A stretch of 41,175 nt of DNA from Paenibacillus antibioticophila. Its GTDB lineage: Bacteria; Bacillota; Bacilli; Paenibacillales; Paenibacillaceae. The notes below the pieces were generated by a model. The model did not search any database and was not told the DNA's origin. It saw only the letters and a list, made by a program, of their open reading frames with translations. The stretch covers positions 857,354-898,528 of the forward strand of contig NZ_HG005139.1 in assembly GCF_000455265.1 (NCBI RefSeq), in the 5' to 3' direction. The translations under genes were made by a program, and so were the position numbers. This document shows positions 8,774 through 17,650 of this stretch, piece by piece. Each line of letters begins with the position of its first letter. Within the stretch, counting starts at the first letter, position 1.

Positions 8774-9690
8774 TTTATTGGGGAATTGGCGCGCTGGGTG
8801 CCGCTTTGGTTGCAGGAATGGCTAATCGGAAGCAATCGCTATCTCTATCCGGTATGGCGGCAGCCATATTGATGGGAACCGTCTATTTCGGTGCTGCACA
8901 GGGAACCTGGTTCTGGTTTGGACTGTTGTTGTTATTCTTTATAAGCTCATCTATATTGTCCAAGGTAAAGGCCGAGCGCAAGCATGAGCTGGAGAAGTCC
9001 TACGCCAAGACAGGAAGCCGTGATGCGGGACAAGTATTCGCAAACGGCGGAGCAGGAATGGCAGCGTGTCTTGGCTATGCCTTATGGCCGGATCCATTTT
9101 GGGCCTATTTCGTACTGGGTACGCTAGCTGCGGTGACGGCGGATACCTGGGCGACGGAGCTGGGAGGGCTCAGCCGCCGTCAGCCGAGATCGCTGCTTAC
9201 CTGGAGGCCGGTGCCCGCAGGAACTTCAGGCGGGGTATCCTTGCTTGGCAGCGGGGCCGCACTTCTTGGAGCGCTGATGATAGGCGGAGCAGGCTGGCTG
9301 CTGCTGGCATGGCCCGAATGGGAAAGCTGGGCGGCCTGGCTTGGGCTGGGAGAAACAGTGTCCGGCTGGGTCGGCTCGCTCGGTCAGTTTGCCGGGGGGA
9401 GCCGGGAGGGTTCCATAGCTCTTCCTATGGGGCTTTCGCTTGGAAAATGGTTGTTGATCGGCGGGACATCGGGATTTGCCGGAGCCTATGTCGATTCATT
9501 GCTTGGAGCTACCGTCCAGCGGATGTATCGCTGCCAGGTCTGTGACAAGCTGGTGGAGGTCGAGGTGCATTGCGGCAAGCCTACGTTGCCGGATCGGGGC
9601 CTGGTCTGGATGAACAATGATGCTGTGAATATTCTCAGTGCGTTGACTGCGGGCTTGATTGCCGCCGGCCTGGGATTATCGCTTGGCTAA
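8770..9690 (+). CDS. DUF92 family integral membrane protein
   Basis: A 306-residue membrane protein with roughly 7-8 hydrophobic segments. Recognisable DUF92 pieces are GAAQGTWFWFGLLLLFF, KTGSRDAGQVFANGG, AAVTADTWATELG and the C-terminal VWMNNDAVNILSAL. Plant members of this family (VTE6) are phytyl-phosphate kinases, so a prenyl- or alkyl-phosphate kinase activity is possible, but bacterial function is not established. A Cys pair (RCQVC) and one later Cys-Gly sit in a cytoplasmic-looking loop near residue 255. The ATG overlaps the preceding stop as ATGA. The cluster ends here; a 76-bp gap precedes the ABC-F gene and no clear terminator is seen. Confidence 0.88.
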   Translation: MIYWGIGALGAALVAGMANRKQSLSLSGMAAAILMGTVYFGAAQGTWFWFGLLLLFFISSSILSKVKAERKHELEKSYAKTGSRDAGQVFANGGAGMAACLGYALWPDPFWAYFVLGTLAAVTADTWATELGGLSRRQPRSLLTWRPVPAGTSGGVSLLGSGAALLGALMIGGAGWLLLAWPEWESWAAWLGLGETVSGWVGSLGQFAGGSREGSIALPMGLSLGKWLLIGGTSGFAGAYVDSLLGATVQRMYRCQVCDKLVEVEVHCGKPTLPDRGLVWMNNDAVNILSALTAGLIAAGLGLSLG

Positions 9691-9766
9691 GCCGGTCTTG
9701 GGTTGGCTTGCTTGGCGCAGAGTGATATAAGATCAATTTGGTGGAAGTGGAAAGCAGGTTAATCAT

Positions 9767-11734
9767 ATGAACATAATGACAGCTGAACAATTAAGCAAGA
9801 GCTACGGGGAGAAAAACCTGTTTCAGGAGGCCTCCTTCGGGATGGACGAATACGATAAGATCGGCGTGGTCGGGGTAAACGGGACGGGTAAGTCGACCTT
9901 TCTGCGGGTGCTTGCCGGCCTGGAGCAGGCTGATGCGGGCAAGGTTACGATTAATCGGGGAGTTCGGATTTCTTTTTTAGCACAAAATCCGGAATTTGAT
10001 CCTGATACGACGGTTCTGAGAGGGGTATTTCAAAACGGCGGACCAGAACATCAACTCGTCTCGCAATATATGGAGGCGGTCGAGGAGCTGGAGCTTCTGC
10101 CGACAGATGAAAGCTTGCAGACACGGGTCAGCCGGTTAAGCCAGGAGATGGACCGTCTTGATGCATGGGGGCTGGAGAATGAAGCAAAGAGCGTACTGAC
10201 ACGTCTGGGGATTGCTGATTTTTCCCGGAAAATGGGGGTGCTCTCCGGGGGGCAGCGCAAGCGTGTTGCCCTGGCGTCGGCATTGATTCTGCCATCCGAG
10301 CTGCTCATCATGGACGAGCCAACGAACCACATCGACAATGATTCGGTGGCCTGGCTGGAGAGCTACCTTCAGAAGCGCCGCGGTGCGCTGCTGATTATTA
10401 CGCATGACCGTTACTTCCTGGACCGGGTATGCAATGTCATGCTGGAGCTGGATCAGGGGCGTCTGTTCCGCTATGAAGCCAATTATAGCCGTTTTCTTGA
10501 ATTGAAAAGCGAACGGGAGGAACGGGAGGCAGCCAGCGAGCAGAAGCGGCAGAATCTGTTGCGGGGCGAGCTGGCCTGGATTCGTCGCGGCGCTCAGGCG
10601 CGCTCGACCAAGCAGAAGGCCCGAATCGAACGGTTCGAGAAGCTGCAAGGGATGAAGCCGGAGTATAAGAACGAGTCGCTGGATATTTCCGTAGCTTCCA
10701 CCCGGCTGGGGCGCAAGATTGTAGAAATTGAGGGCATCCGTAAATCCGCCGGTGATCGGCTGCTGATCGACGGCTTAACCTATACAGCTGTGCCGGGAGA
10801 CCGCGTTGGAATCGTAGGGCCGAACGGATACGGCAAATCGACCCTGCTCAATATGATCGCAGGACGAATTCAGCCTGAGGAAGGCGAGGTCGTGCTTGGT
10901 CAGACCGTCAAGCTGGGATATTTTACCCAGGAGCATCAGGAGATGGACCCGAATCAGCGGGCCATTGAATATATCAAGGACGCCGCGGAGGTCGTTGAGA
11001 CGGCGGATGGTTCAAGAATCACGGCAGCGCAGATGCTGGAGCGCTTCCTGTTCCCGCCCGCCTCGCAATGGACACCGATTTCCAAGCTCTCCGGAGGCGA
11101 GAAACGGCGCCTTTATCTGCTTCGGATATTGATGGAAGCCCCGAATGTGCTCCTGCTCGACGAACCTACCAATGATCTCGATATCCAGACGCTGACGGTG
11201 CTGGAATCCTATCTCGATGAGTTCCCCGGTGCAGTCTTCGTCGTATCCCATGATCGGTATTTCCTGGACCGGACCGTGGACAAGCTGATGGTATTCGAGG
11301 GCAATGGCGTTGTCGCCGTACATGCGGGAGACTACAGCGATTACGAGGAACGGATGAATGCAGCGGGCTCGGCGGCGAAGGATGGTGCCGGAAGTAGTGC
11401 GGGCTCAGCGGAGAGAGCAAAAGGCAGCTCGGGCAATGGAACCGGGACCGGAAATGCTTCCGGCAGCACGAAGGATCCTGAAAGAGCGGAGAAGCTGAAG
11501 TTCTCCTACAAGGAGCAAAGGGAATATGAGACCATCGACGCGGATGTGGAAGCCGCTGAGCAGCGGATTACCGACATCACGGAGCAAATGGCGCATGCTG
11601 CAAGCGATGCGATGCGGCTGCAGGAACTGATGGCTGAACAGCAGCAGGCCGAGGCCGAGCTGGAACGCCTGATGGAGCGCTGGACATACCTCAGCGAACT
11701 GGCCGAGCGAATCGAGGCACAGAAGAACGGGTAA
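9767..11734 (+). CDS. ABC-F family ATPase (Uup/YfmR-like)
   Basis: A 655-residue soluble protein with two ABC cassettes and no membrane segment, the ABC-F layout. Cassette 1: Walker A GVNGTGKS (~36), signature LSGGQRKR (~160), Walker B LLIMDEPTNHID. Cassette 2: GPNGYGKS (~350), LSGGEKRR (~442), VLLLDEPTNDLD. Between them is the basic ABC-F linker (SEREEREAASEQKRQNL... ARSTKQKAR). A Gly/Ser-rich stretch (~528-565) leads to a C-terminal coiled coil (~590-655), which is the Uup-type C-terminal domain. ABC-F proteins act at the ribosomal E site in translation or antibiotic resistance; Uup/YfmR types are general translation factors. ATG is preceded by AAGCAGG. The call of Uup/YfmR rather than a resistance factor is from the coiled-coil tail. 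Confidence 0.9.
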   Translation: MNIMTAEQLSKSYGEKNLFQEASFGMDEYDKIGVVGVNGTGKSTFLRVLAGLEQADAGKVTINRGVRISFLAQNPEFDPDTTVLRGVFQNGGPEHQLVSQYMEAVEELELLPTDESLQTRVSRLSQEMDRLDAWGLENEAKSVLTRLGIADFSRKMGVLSGGQRKRVALASALILPSELLIMDEPTNHIDNDSVAWLESYLQKRRGALLIITHDRYFLDRVCNVMLELDQGRLFRYEANYSRFLELKSEREEREAASEQKRQNLLRGELAWIRRGAQARSTKQKARIERFEKLQGMKPEYKNESLDISVASTRLGRKIVEIEGIRKSAGDRLLIDGLTYTAVPGDRVGIVGPNGYGKSTLLNMIAGRIQPEEGEVVLGQTVKLGYFTQEHQEMDPNQRAIEYIKDAAEVVETADGSRITAAQMLERFLFPPASQWTPISKLSGGEKRRLYLLRILMEAPNVLLLDEPTNDLDIQTLTVLESYLDEFPGAVFVVSHDRYFLDRTVDKLMVFEGNGVVAVHAGDYSDYEERMNAAGSAAKDGAGSSAGSAERAKGSSGNGTGTGNASGSTKDPERAEKLKFSYKEQREYETIDADVEAAEQRITDITEQMAHAASDAMRLQELMAEQQQAEAELERLMERWTYLSELAERIEAQKNG

Positions 11735-11740
11735 GGTGAA

Positions 11741-11780
11741 GAGGGGTTGAAGATAAATCTTAGGGGTTGAAGATACATCT
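11741..11780. repeat. 20-bp tandem duplication before the ABC-F terminator
   Basis: Two adjacent 20-bp units, gaggggttgaagataaatct and taggggttgaagatacatct, differ at two positions. The second copy supplies the left arm of the terminator hairpin. Confidence 0.9.
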
Positions 11781-11795
11781 TCAGCCCCTTTTTTC
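11762..11795. terminator. Terminator shared by ABC-F gene and tetR
   Basis: AGGGGTTGAAGA pairs with TCTTCAGCCCCT (one G-T pair) over a 4-nt loop and is followed by six T. It ends the ABC-F transcript. The tetR stop codon (11781-11783, minus strand) is inside the right arm, so the last tetR codons overlap the hairpin. Confidence 0.85.
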
Positions 11796-12416
11796 ATGCA
11801 GATTTTTTGACACGGCTTGGGTTCTTACCCCCAGCTTCTTTCCCGGTGACGGCATATGATTCAAGATTTTCACCAACTGCTCTTGCATGTAAGCAGGAGG
11901 ATGGGCATATCCGCTTTCGATCCAATAAAAGATTAGGCCCAATAAGGCGTTCAAGGAATAGATGAACATCAATTCCTGATCCACATCTCCTTCCTCGAAA
12001 CTCAATTCCTCTGTAAGAATATTCTTCAGCGAAGCAAACATTTTCTTTCGCAGTGCAGGCAGCACGTCGCTTTTCGTTAAAATGGTATAGAAATCGGCAT
12101 TTCGGGCAATATGATTGAAGATCATGACGGAATTGGCGTGCAGCTCATGCGGACTGAACTCACTGACCTGGGCGTAAGGGGCTCGGAAGGATTGCAGCAG
12201 GTCGTTGATCTTTTCGCCGATCATGTCCTCCAGCAAATCTTCCTTAGTCGTGTAATTGGCATAGAACGTTCCCCGGTTATATCCGGCTAGACCTACAATC
12301 TCAGTGATCGTAATGGCTGCAAACGGCTTGCGGGACATCAACTGGAGAAGTGCGCTGCGCATGGCCGTCATACTGCGAACAATTCTTGGATCCCGCTTCA
12401 CCTCGGCTTGCGGCAT
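11781..12416 (-). CDS. TetR/AcrR family transcriptional regulator
   Basis: A 211-residue regulator. Residues ~15-65 form the TetR helix-turn-helix domain (AAITITEIVGLAGYNRGTFYANYTTKEDLL), with the invariant G-TFY-NY recognition helix. The C-terminal part is a helical ligand/dimer domain of the TetR_C type seen in DhaS-like proteins. The ATG is preceded by AGGGGGA. It is divergent from an SDR gene 170 bp away, and a perfect palindrome lies just upstream of its own start, so autoregulation and control of the SDR gene are likely (inference). Ligand unknown. Confidence 0.9.
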   Translation of the reverse strand: MPQAEVKRDPRIVRSMTAMRSALLQLMSRKPFAAITITEIVGLAGYNRGTFYANYTTKEDLLEDMIGEKINDLLQSFRAPYAQVSEFSPHELHANSVMIFNHIARNADFYTILTKSDVLPALRKKMFASLKNILTEELSFEEGDVDQELMFIYSLNALLGLIFYWIESGYAHPPAYMQEQLVKILNHMPSPGKKLGVRTQAVSKNLHEKRG

Positions 12417-12443
12417 ATCAGATCCCCCTAACTACAAGATAAT

Positions 12444-12460
12444 ATACAGTTTCACTGTAT
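12444..12460. promoter_or_regulatory. Candidate TetR operator palindrome
   Basis: ATACAGTTTCACTGTAT is a perfect 7+3+7 inverted repeat, 28-44 bp upstream of the tetR start in the divergent tetR/SDR intergenic region. Its size and symmetry match TetR-family operators. Confidence 0.7.
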
Positions 12461-12586
12461 TTGTTGGTTAATGAACAATTCTGGAAAGTTTCATGATTGT
12501 TAGGTGTTCGTGTGACTTTTATACTTGAGTTATGCAATTAATTATCGAACACATGTTGATTTTATCATAATAGGAGGTTATAGAAC

Positions 12587-13345
12587 ATGAAGCTATCAGG
12601 AAAAGTAGCTGTTGTCACAGGAGCTGCCTCGGGGATGGGAAAAGCGATTGCAGAGCTCTATGCGGCGGAAGGGGCCAAGGTTGTCGTTGCTGATCTAAGT
12701 TTGGAAAATGCCGGAAAGGTCGTTGAGGGTATTGAAGCCAAAGGAGGTACGGCCTTCGCAATAGCTTCCAATGTGGCTAAAGAGGAGGATGTTCAACGCC
12801 TGATTGATGAGACGGTGAGCCGTTATGGAACCGTAGATATATTGGTGAACAACGCAGGAATTATGGATAATTTTGTCCCTGCAGGGGACTTAACAGATGA
12901 GCTGTGGGAGAAGGTATTCGCGGTGAATACGACTGGCCCGATGCGCACCATCCGGAAAGTGCTGCCGCTCTTTACCGAGAAGAAGGCAGGCGTGATTGTG
13001 AATATCGCTTCGGCCGGAGGATTGTTCGGCTCCCGTGCGGGTGCTGCATATACGGCTTCCAAGCATGCGGTGATCGGATTAACCAAGAACGTTGGCTTTC
13101 AGTATGCCCAGTTGGGCATTCGCTGTAATGCGATTGCTCCTGGTGCGGTGCAGACAAATATTGGGGCTTCACTGACGGCGGTTAATCCGTTTGGTGCAGA
13201 ACGAGCACAAATTGGAATGGGGATCAATCCGGGGATGGGGCAGCCTGAGGATATTGCCAACATTGCCTTGTTCCTGGCTTCGGATGATTCAAGCTTTGTC
13301 AACGGGACTACGATTACGGCAGATGCCGGCTGGACCGCTTATTAA
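12587..13345 (+). CDS. SDR family NAD(P)-dependent oxidoreductase
   Basis: A 252-residue classical short-chain dehydrogenase. Features in order: Rossmann TGAASGMGKA (12-21), an acidic Asp after the second strand (VVVADLS, favouring NAD+), NNAGIMD (~85), the catalytic Ser in NIASAGG (~137), YTASK with Tyr/Lys (~151-155) and the PGAVQT loop (~181). The C-terminal NGTTITADAGWTAY is typical. TAGGAGG precedes the ATG. It is divergent from the TetR gene and probably its target. Substrate cannot be assigned; the family includes 3-oxoacyl-ACP reductases, glucose dehydrogenases and many alcohol dehydrogenases. Confidence 0.93.
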   Translation: MKLSGKVAVVTGAASGMGKAIAELYAAEGAKVVVADLSLENAGKVVEGIEAKGGTAFAIASNVAKEEDVQRLIDETVSRYGTVDILVNNAGIMDNFVPAGDLTDELWEKVFAVNTTGPMRTIRKVLPLFTEKKAGVIVNIASAGGLFGSRAGAAYTASKHAVIGLTKNVGFQYAQLGIRCNAIAPGAVQTNIGASLTAVNPFGAERAQIGMGINPGMGQPEDIANIALFLASDDSSFVNGTTITADAGWTAY

Positions 13346-13360
13346 TTTCAAAAAATAAAA

Positions 13361-13409
13361 TGCCGGCCATCTACAGCTTGAATGCCTGTAGGTGGCCGGC
13401 GTTTTTTTG
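13361..13409. terminator. Strong bidirectional terminator between SDR and activase genes
   Basis: TGCCGGCCATCTACAG pairs with CTGTAGGTGGCCGGC, followed by seven T on the plus strand and preceded by an A-rich stretch that serves the minus strand. The activase stop codon is at 13411-13413. Confidence 0.92.
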
Positions 13410-13410
13410 T

Positions 13411-16400
13411 CTAGCACAGAACTCCGCTTGCGATCGACATCATGAGCTTGATCCGGTTGATCTGATTGACTTCACTGGCACCGGCGTCATAGTCAATTGC
13501 GGCGATGTTGGCACGGGGATAAAGCTCCTTGAGCCCCTTGACCATGCCGCGTCCGGTGATATGGTTCGGGAGACAGGCGAACGGCTGGATGCATACGATG
13601 TTGTCGACGCCGTGATCCAGCAGCTCCATCATTTCGGCGGTAAGGAACCAGCCTTCTCCCATCTGATTACCGACCGAGAGCAGCCGGCTGGCCTTGTCGG
13701 CGAGTGTATAAATGCTTTCCGGCGGTGTCAGGTACCGGCTCTGTTCAAGCACCTTCTTCACTGGTTTGCGGTACATTTCCAGATAGCTGATAATCATCGG
13801 ATTCAGCAATCCGAGCATTTTGCTCTTGCCGAGCTGATCCGCTTTATAGATCGGGTTGTATAGACAATAAAACATGAAGTCCAGGAAGTCAGGCACGACA
13901 GCTTCGCCGCCCTCCGCTTCAATAATCTCGACCAGCTTGTTGTTAGCGTCCGGATGGAACTTGATCAGAATTTCTCCGACAATACCGACCCGGGGCTTGA
14001 TGGCGCCGGTAAGCGGGAGTGATTCGAACTCGGCAACCATAGCCTGAATGTATTCCTTGTATTGTCCGAAGGAGAATTTCTCCAGCGACAGCTTGCAGCG
14101 GTCCATCCATTTGCGAAACAGAGCCAGGGTTGAACCGGCTTGCTGTTCATAGGGACGGAAGCGGTATAGGAGCCGCATCAGCAGGTCCCCATAACAGGAG
14201 GCGGCAATCAGGCGGTTAATCATACGCAGATTCAGCTTGAACCCCGGTTGATTTTCCAGCCCGGAGACATTGAGCGAAATGACCGGGATCTGCTCCAGCT
14301 TCGACTCCTTCAAAGCTTTTCGGAGCAAACCAATGTAGTTGGTTGCTCTGCAGCCGCCGCCCGTTTGGGTCAAGATGACGGCTGTGCGGTTCGGATCGTA
14401 CTCTCCGCTCTTCAGGGCGGTCATGATCTGCCCGATCGTTACGATAGCCGGGTAGCAGGCATCATTGTTGACGAGCTTCAGCCCCTCCTCGGTGGTCTCG
14501 CGGGTTGCCGCCTTCAGCACCTTCAGCCGGTATCCGCCATCCCGGAATACGGTCTCGAACAGCTCGAAGTGAATCGGAGAGAGCTGCGGGGCAAGAATGG
14601 TGTAGCTCTCTCTCATTTCCCGCTTAAATACAGCCGGGGAAGGCGGAAGAATGACAGAGTCCTGCGGCAGCTCGCTTCTGCGGCCGGCTTCTCTGTCCCG
14701 CATTGCGGCGAGCAGTGAACGAAGCCGGATTCTTGCTGATCCCAGATTGCTGATCTCATCGACCTTAATCAGCGTAAAGGTCTTGCCGCGGCTCTCGAGA
14801 ATTTCCTGGACGGCATCGGCAGTAATAGCATCAATACCGCAGCCGAAAGAGGTCAATTGGACAAGCTCCAGCTGCTTCAGCTTGGAGACGGCATAGGCGG
14901 CTCGGTACATCCGGCCATGGTACGTCCATTGATTGACGACCGGCAACGGATGCTCTACATCGCCCAGATGACAAATGGCGTCCTCCGTCAGTACGGCGAG
15001 CCCCATGCCGGTGACAAGCTCTGCAATCCCGTGATTGATCTCTGGATCGACATGATAGGGATGGCCGCATAGAACGATGCCTTTACCGCCGGTCTGATTC
15101 AGATATGCCAGCGTATTCTCACCTTGACGGTACAATTCCTCCCTCACTAGCTCAGCTTCCTGCCAGGCTGCATCAAAGGCTTGATTCAATTCCTCCTTGG
15201 CAATCCCGTCGAATGTCTCCTGGAGTCGCTTGCGAAGCACGGCAGGGGAATCAAAGTTTAGAAAAGGACTGATCAAGGGGATGCCCAATTGCTTCAATGC
15301 GTCAACATTCGTCCGGATGACCTCGGGATAGGAGGCAACGACCGGACAATTAAAATGATTGTCAGCCGCTTCGTCCTCCTTTTTTTCATAAATCACTGCA
15401 GGATAGAATATCATATCAACCTTGCTGTTGATGAGACTCTGTACATGGCCGTGCGCAAGCTTGGCGGGATAGCAGACGGATTCCGAAGGAATCGTCTCCA
15501 TGCCGCTCTCGTAGAGCTTCTTGGAGGACTTGGGAGACAACACGACCCGGTAGCCCAACTTGGTGAAAAACGTATGCCAGAACGGATAGTTCTCGAACAT
15601 ATTCAGTACCCGGGGAATGCCGACTGTTCCGCGATGAGCTTGTTCCGGCTCCAGGGAGCGGTAGCGGAACATCCGTTCATATTTGTAGGCGACCAGATTG
15701 GGCAGCGTGTTCTTCTCTTTCTTCTGGGTGGCTCCACGCTCACAGCGATTGCCGGTGACATGGAAGCTCTTGTCCGGGAACCGGCTGATCGTCAAAGCGC
15801 AGTGATTGCTGCAAATCCCGCAGCGAGCGTGCGATACCTCGCAGGTGAAGCTGTCCAGCTCTGACTCCGGCAGCAGGGTGCTTGCTTCTGTGCCCGAATA
15901 ACTGCTTCTGGCGATCAATGCACAGCCGTAAGCGCCCATCATACCTGCGATATCGGGGCGAATGACCTCGCGTCCGGTTAATTGCTCGAAGGCGCGGAGG
16001 ACGGCGTCATTCAGGAAGGTGCCGCCCTGGACGATGATCCGTTTGCCCATTTCCTCGGGGTTGCGGATTTTAATGACCTTTTGCAGCGCATTTTTTACCA
16101 CAGAGTAGGCGAGGCCTGCAGACAGATCGGGCAGGGAGGCGCCTTCCTTTTGTACCTGCTTGACCTTGGAATTCATGAACACTGTGCAGCGCGATCCCAG
16201 ATCGACAGGTTGCCTGGACTCCAGGGCCTGAGCAGCGAACTCTGTAATGGGAAGCCCCAGTGCCGCCGCAAAGCTCTCCAGAAAGGAGCCGCAGCCTGCC
16301 GAGCAGGCTTCATTCAGCATCAGGCTGTCAATGATGCCGCCGCGGATTTTGATGCATTTCATGTCCTGTCCGCCGATATCCAGAATGAAGTCGACATCTG

Positions 16401-17646
16401 GCAGAAAGGAAGCGGCCGCCTTGTAGTGGGCAACCGTCTCTACCTCTCCGCCATCGACACGGAACGCGGCTTTGACAAGCCCCTCGCCATAGCCGGTCAC
16501 AACCGATCTGGCGATGTAGCAATCCGGCGGCAGCAACGCATAAATCTGCTTCAGCGCTTCACGCACAGAACCAAGCGGGTTGCCTTTGTTACTGGCGTAA
16601 TAGACATACAGGATTTGATCCTCTTGCCCGGTGAGCACCAGCTTGGTCGTAGTCGAACCTGCATCGATACCGACATAGCAAGGGCCTGAATAATGCGATA
16701 AGCTCATCACCTTTGCCGAGGCCCTGCCATGGCGTGCACGAAATGCTGCAAGCTCCTCTGAATCCTTGAACAGGGGAGGGAGCTGCTGGCTTTCATCCTG
16801 CTTGCGCAAGCGTTCAAAGGATACGCCGAGCAGTGACTGAAGCCAATCGTCCAGTCTGCGCGGCTCACCGTCTGCTCCATGCAGCGCCGAGCCCAGCGCC
16901 ACGAAATACTGGCTTCGCTCAGGGAAGATGATTTCGTCCGCACGGAGATTCAGCGTTATGGCGAAACGTTCCCTCAGCTCGGACAGATAGGTCAGCGGTC
17001 CGCCGAGAAAGGCGACCTTCCCCTTGATGGGACGGCCGCAGGCCAGACCGCTGATCGTCTGGTTTACGATGCTCTGGAAGATCGAAGCGGCAATGTCCTC
17101 ACGCCGTGCGCCTTCATTTAGAAGCGGCTGGACGTCGGTCTTCGCGAACACGCCGCAGCGCGAAGCGATCGGATAAATTGTGGTATGTTGGCTGGACAGC
17201 TCGTTCAGGCCAGCCGGATCCGTCTCTAGCAGCGAGGCCATCTGATCGATAAAAGCGCCCGTTCCTCCCGCGCAGGCATTGTTCATGCGCTGTTCCATGC
17301 CGCCGCTGAAATAGATGATTTTTGCATCCTCACCGCCAAGCTCGATGGCCGTATCCGTCTCCGGAGCATATTGTTTGATGGCCTTGGTACAGGCAACCAC
17401 CTCTTGCAGGAAGGGGATGCCTGCAAGGTCAGACAGGGCCAGCCCGGAGGAACCGCTGATGCATACTGTAGCTTTGGTGTTAGGATCGGGGAAGAGAGCG
17501 ATGAATTGCTCCCAAAGCGTGAGTACGGAGCGGTGGACATCGGAATAGTGACGGATATAGTTCTCATGAACGATGGCTCCATCCTGTATGGCGACCAGCT
17601 TCGCAGTTGTAGAACCGATGTCAAGACCTATACGTAATAACTGCAT
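13411..17646 (-). CDS. Fused double-activase / 2-hydroxyacyl-CoA-dehydratase-type protein
   Basis: A 1411-residue chain. Residues ~1-260 and ~322-585 are two BadF/HgdC-type ATPase (ASKHA) domains, opening with IGLDIGSTTAKLV and VGIDAGSTTTKLV. Each carries the Cys pair that in HgdC holds the [4Fe-4S] cluster bridging a homodimer: Cys125/Cys164 and Cys448/Cys487, both 39 apart. One chain can therefore build a pseudo-dimer. Residues 602-635 hold five Cys (CEVSHARCGICSNHC...NRC). Then come a DUF2229 region (~675-900) and an HgdB-like C-terminal part with FGCGID, CYPA and TGGGCR cysteines. The family couples ATP hydrolysis to very-low-potential electron transfer, usually oxygen sensitive. marR lies directly upstream (4-bp gap). 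No separate dehydratase, CoA-transferase or electron donor is in the window. True substrate unknown. Confidence 0.9.
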   Translation of the reverse strand: MQLLRIGLDIGSTTAKLVAIQDGAIVHENYIRHYSDVHRSVLTLWEQFIALFPDPNTKATVCISGSSGLALSDLAGIPFLQEVVACTKAIKQYAPETDTAIELGGEDAKIIYFSGGMEQRMNNACAGGTGAFIDQMASLLETDPAGLNELSSQHTTIYPIASRCGVFAKTDVQPLLNEGARREDIAASIFQSIVNQTISGLACGRPIKGKVAFLGGPLTYLSELRERFAITLNLRADEIIFPERSQYFVALGSALHGADGEPRRLDDWLQSLLGVSFERLRKQDESQQLPPLFKDSEELAAFRARHGRASAKVMSLSHYSGPCYVGIDAGSTTTKLVLTGQEDQILYVYYASNKGNPLGSVREALKQIYALLPPDCYIARSVVTGYGEGLVKAAFRVDGGEVETVAHYKAAASFLPDVDFILDIGGQDMKCIKIRGGIIDSLMLNEACSAGCGSFLESFAAALGLPITEFAAQALESRQPVDLGSRCTVFMNSKVKQVQKEGASLPDLSAGLAYSVVKNALQKVIKIRNPEEMGKRIIVQGGTFLNDAVLRAFEQLTGREVIRPDIAGMMGAYGCALIARSSYSGTEASTLLPESELDSFTCEVSHARCGICSNHCALTISRFPDKSFHVTGNRCERGATQKKEKNTLPNLVAYKYERMFRYRSLEPEQAHRGTVGIPRVLNMFENYPFWHTFFTKLGYRVVLSPKSSKKLYESGMETIPSESVCYPAKLAHGHVQSLINSKVDMIFYPAVIYEKKEDEAADNHFNCPVVASYPEVIRTNVDALKQLGIPLISPFLNFDSPAVLRKRLQETFDGIAKEELNQAFDAAWQEAELVREELYRQGENTLAYLNQTGGKGIVLCGHPYHVDPEINHGIAELVTGMGLAVLTEDAICHLGDVEHPLPVVNQWTYHGRMYRAAYAVSKLKQLELVQLTSFGCGIDAITADAVQEILESRGKTFTLIKVDEISNLGSARIRLRSLLAAMRDREAGRRSELPQDSVILPPSPAVFKREMRESYTILAPQLSPIHFELFETVFRDGGYRLKVLKAATRETTEEGLKLVNNDACYPAIVTIGQIMTALKSGEYDPNRTAVILTQTGGGCRATNYIGLLRKALKESKLEQIPVISLNVSGLENQPGFKLNLRMINRLIAASCYGDLLMRLLYRFRPYEQQAGSTLALFRKWMDRCKLSLEKFSFGQYKEYIQAMVAEFESLPLTGAIKPRVGIVGEILIKFHPDANNKLVEIIEAEGGEAVVPDFLDFMFYCLYNPIYKADQLGKSKMLGLLNPMIISYLEMYRKPVKKVLEQSRYLTPPESIYTLADKASRLLSVGNQMGEGWFLTAEMMELLDHGVDNIVCIQPFACLPNHITGRGMVKGLKELYPRANIAAIDYDAGASEVNQINRIKLMMSIASGVLC

Positions 17647-17650
17647 ATGT

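Noticed and set aside
15982..16689. 235-residue plus-strand frame inside the activase gene
   Set aside because: Shadow of the minus-strand activase, whose domain sequence is continuous through this region.
13411..17646. Artificial fusion of separate activase and dehydratase genes
   Set aside because: The frame is continuous with no internal ribosome sites at domain borders, and long single-chain activase proteins of this kind are a known family type.
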